DNA from: Novosphingobium sp. ZN18A2
Lineage (GTDB): Bacteria; Pseudomonadota; Alphaproteobacteria; Sphingomonadales; Sphingomonadaceae
Length of the DNA: 64,000 bases
Assembly: GCF_036784765.1 (NCBI RefSeq)
Contig: NZ_CP136651.1
Location: forward strand, 3,236,001-3,300,000
Direction of reading: 5' to 3'
In this document: in pieces, positions 62,182 to 64,000 of the stretch
Position numbering within the stretch: position 1 is the first letter of the stretch
Layout: each line of letters begins with the position of its first letter
The notes under the pieces: model-generated
What the model was told of the DNA's origin: nothing
Databases searched by the model: none
The model's input: only the letters and a program-made list of their open reading frames with translations
Translations under genes and position numbers: made by a program

Positions 62182-63309
62182 TCAGTTCCCTCCCGAACCC
62201 GAAGTGGTGCCGGCCTGCGGCGCCTGCACCATCTGCGGCGGCAGCGGCAGGTAGGGAATCGTTCCCGGCGCTTCTATGATGATCTTGTTGTTCTTGCTCA
62301 GCACGCGTTCCATCGTTTCGTAATACATGCGCCGCCGGGTCACTTCGGGAGCCAGCCGGTACTGTTCATAGACCTTGTCGAAAGCCGTCGCGTCACCCTG
62401 CGCGCGCGCGGTGAGCTGCTGCGCCCAGGCTTCGGCCCGGTTGATGGAGCTTTGCGCGTCCTGCTGCGCGGCCAGCACTTCCTTGAAGGCGTCCACCACC
62501 TTCGACGGCGGGTCGGTCTTCTTGATCTCCACGCCCTGGATCGTGATCCCGGCGTGATAGGCATCCAGGATCTGCTGCATGCGCTGGCGCGCGTTCTGTT
62601 CTATCTGCGCCCGGCCCGCGCCCATCGCGTCGTTCAGAGTCACTTCGGCGATGGACTGGCGCATCGCGGCTTCGGCCACTTCCTTCACGGTCTTGTCCGG
62701 GTCCGCGATCTGATAAAGATAGCGCTTCAGATCCTTGATGTTCCAGCGCACCAGGTACGACAGGTCGACCAGGTTCTGATCCGACGTGAGCATCAGGCGC
62801 TCGCTCTCGCCCTCGGGGATCGAATCGCGCCGGATCGACGTCACGTCGCGCACCGTAACCGTCTGGAACGGCCAGGGCAGCGTCAGGCTGGTGCCGGGAG
62901 TCAGCTCGTGCGAATACTTGCCGAAGGTGGCGACCACGCCGCGTTCCTGCGGGCCGATGCGATGCACGGCGGTGGTGAACAGCCACACAGCGACCACCGC
63001 CAGCACCAGCCACGGCGCCCAGCTGCGCCCGTCGGGACGGATCGGCAGGCGCGGGAACGATCCGCCGCCGCCGCCGCCACCTCCGCCACCACCACCACGG
63101 CGGTTGGAGCGCGAACGGAAGATATCTTCTATGCTGGCCGAACGGCGCGGGCCTTCGTCCGGCGAGGACGGCGGCAACCAGGGATTGCGCGGGCCATCGC
63201 CGCCGGCGGACTTGCCGCCGCCGGGCGCGCCATCGTCTCCGCCCGCCGGGGAATCACCCTCGTCGCCTGAATCGCCCGACGGTCCCCACGGACTTTTCCT
63301 GCCGGCCAT
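62182..63309 (-). CDS. hflK: HflK, SPFH-domain modulator of FtsH
   Basis: The 375-residue protein has a long cytoplasmic N-terminus rich in Gly, Ser and Pro, including a run of 12 Gly (near residues 72-83). A membrane helix (WAPWLVLAVVAVWLFTTAVHRI) and the SPFH domain (QERGVVATFGKYSHELTPGTSLTLPWPFQTVTVRDVTSIRRDSIPEGESERLMLTSDQNLVDLSYLVRW) follow. It pairs with HflC, whose gene starts 1 nt later. ATG 63309 (MAGRKSPWGPSG) is the standard start; the frame extends to 63396 without homology. Confidence 0.94.
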   Translation of the reverse strand: MAGRKSPWGPSGDSGDEGDSPAGGDDGAPGGGKSAGGDGPRNPWLPPSSPDEGPRRSASIEDIFRSRSNRRGGGGGGGGGGGGSFPRLPIRPDGRSWAPWLVLAVVAVWLFTTAVHRIGPQERGVVATFGKYSHELTPGTSLTLPWPFQTVTVRDVTSIRRDSIPEGESERLMLTSDQNLVDLSYLVRWNIKDLKRYLYQIADPDKTVKEVAEAAMRQSIAEVTLNDAMGAGRAQIEQNARQRMQQILDAYHAGITIQGVEIKKTDPPSKVVDAFKEVLAAQQDAQSSINRAEAWAQQLTARAQGDATAFDKVYEQYRLAPEVTRRRMYYETMERVLSKNNKIIIEAPGTIPYLPLPPQMVQAPQAGTTSGSGGN

Positions 63310-63489
63310 TGCCCATCCAATGCGCCTTATGCGCCCACCCAGAAATGTCATGCCACCCGTTATAGGAAGCCTTCCCGCGAAAAACAGTCTCTCCACCCGA
63401 AAAAGGCTCTGCTAGGAGGCGTGCCACGCAAAAATTCCGCGCCGTGCATCAACGGCTGGCAAGGACAAGGGCAAGGACAGGGCGCAAGA

Positions 63490-64000
63490 GTGAGCAAGGA
63501 AGAAGACGATTTCGCAGCAACCGTCAGCGCGGCGGCCGGCGGCAGGATGCAGTCGGCAAGGCTGGCAGACGGTGTAGGCACGATCGTGGTCGACGTGGCC
63601 GGGCTCGACCGGCTGGACCGCGACAAGCTGGAAATGGCGGTGCGCGACGCGGCCCGCAAGGCAGGCGCCAGCGAAGTGCGCGTGGCGATGACGGCCGACA
63701 AGCCGCAACGCAAGATCCTGGCGATCGGATCGGGCAAGGGCGGTGTCGGCAAGTCGACCCTTTCGGCCAATGTCGCCGTCGCGCTTGCGCGCATGGGCCG
63801 CAAGGTCGGGCTGGTGGATGCCGATATCTATGGTCCGTCGCAGCCGCGCCTGTTCGGCAACGAAGGCGTGCAGCCAGAAGCCGACGACAAGAAGCTGTAC
63901 CCCGTGCCCAGCAAGTATGGCGTGCCGCTTCTTTCGATGGGCCACCTGCTTCCGCCCGGACGCGCCGCCGCATGGCGCGGGCCGATGGCGGGCAATGCGC
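63490..64000 (+). CDS. mrp: Mrp/ApbC-type Fe-S carrier ATPase, N-terminal part
   Basis: The frame runs off the window edge and shows 170 codons. An N-terminal MIP18-like or linker part (VRVAMTADK) is followed by the Mrp nucleotide site: KILAIGSGKGGVGKSTLSANVAVALARMGRKVGLVDADIYGPSQPRLFG, with the deviant Walker A GKGGVGKS. Such proteins carry [4Fe-4S] clusters to apoproteins. The GTG at 63490 is preceded by AGGACAGGG; a GTG at 63421 in frame is an alternative. It is divergent from hflK. Confidence 0.9.
   Translation, partial: MSKEEDDFAATVSAAAGGRMQSARLADGVGTIVVDVAGLDRLDRDKLEMAVRDAARKAGASEVRVAMTADKPQRKILAIGSGKGGVGKSTLSANVAVALARMGRKVGLVDADIYGPSQPRLFGNEGVQPEADDKKLYPVPSKYGVPLLSMGHLLPPGRAAAWRGPMAGNA

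Overview
The window comes from a GC-rich alphaproteobacterial chromosome, most likely a member of the Sphingomonadales (Novosphingobium/Erythrobacter-like). Pointers are the ruvC-ruvA-ruvB cluster with yebC, an S9 protein with an acidic Pro/Ala N-terminal extension, two UrcA-family proteins, a CC_3452-family secreted protein, a GTTC-N7-GTTC type SOS box before mmcB, and intergenic palindromes of the kind scattered through sphingomonad genomes. The genus is an inference. No integrase, transposase, phage gene or CRISPR array was seen.

Layout. 1-2816 (minus): yebC, a possible 30-residue membrane micro-ORF, ruvC, ruvA, a periplasmic DsrE-like protein and the start of ruvB. 2924-11026 (minus): envelope and metabolic genes (alpha/beta hydrolase, M48 protease, DsbA-like oxidoreductase, PAS protein, CitE-like lyase, MFS transporter, DUF2141 protein, fatty acid hydroxylase). 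11288-19785: UrcA protein divergent from a winged-helix/TolB/TPR regulator, an RhlE-type helicase, a SulP transporter, a YbjQ/membrane-protein pair, aquaporin Z, and mmcB behind an SOS box.

19996-27503 is the most distinctive part. A complete hydrogenase-maturation operon (hupK-hypA-hypB-hypC-hypD-hypE-hypF, minus strand, mostly 4-nt overlaps) fills the space between a tRNA-Arg(CCG) gene and a tRNA-Gly(GCC) gene. No hydrogenase structural gene lies in the window. A 61-codon ORF overlapping hupK sits where hupJ/hoxT normally lies and may be its remnant. HypF/HypE make the cyanide ligands, HypC/HypD assemble the Fe(CN)2CO unit, HypA/HypB deliver nickel, and HupK is a large-subunit-like scaffold; the client enzyme must be encoded elsewhere or has been lost.

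27727-44012 is mainly housekeeping: CnoX-like thioredoxin, Lon-N-domain protein, nitronate monooxygenase, MarC, folD, yggT, argB, queuosine-precursor transporter, concentrative nucleoside transporter, mutS, a large membrane protein and the MaeB malic enzyme. 44180-44840 holds a small membrane-protein gene followed by a decayed copy of the 3' end of maeB, a possible insertion scar. 44917-54860: a ThiS-ThiG fusion, merC divergent from ctaA with a palindromic operator, cutA, rplM-rpsI with a terminator, a lipid kinase/phosphoesterase group, a second UrcA gene, and an HxlR regulator with a perfect palindrome divergent from a secreted-protein gene. 54968-64000: membrane and protein quality control (QmcA/NfeD, MsrB, a class A PBP, HflK-HflC-Do protease) and the start of an Mrp Fe-S carrier gene.

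Coordinates were read by hand from the sequence; start codons, promoters and small hairpins are the least certain items.
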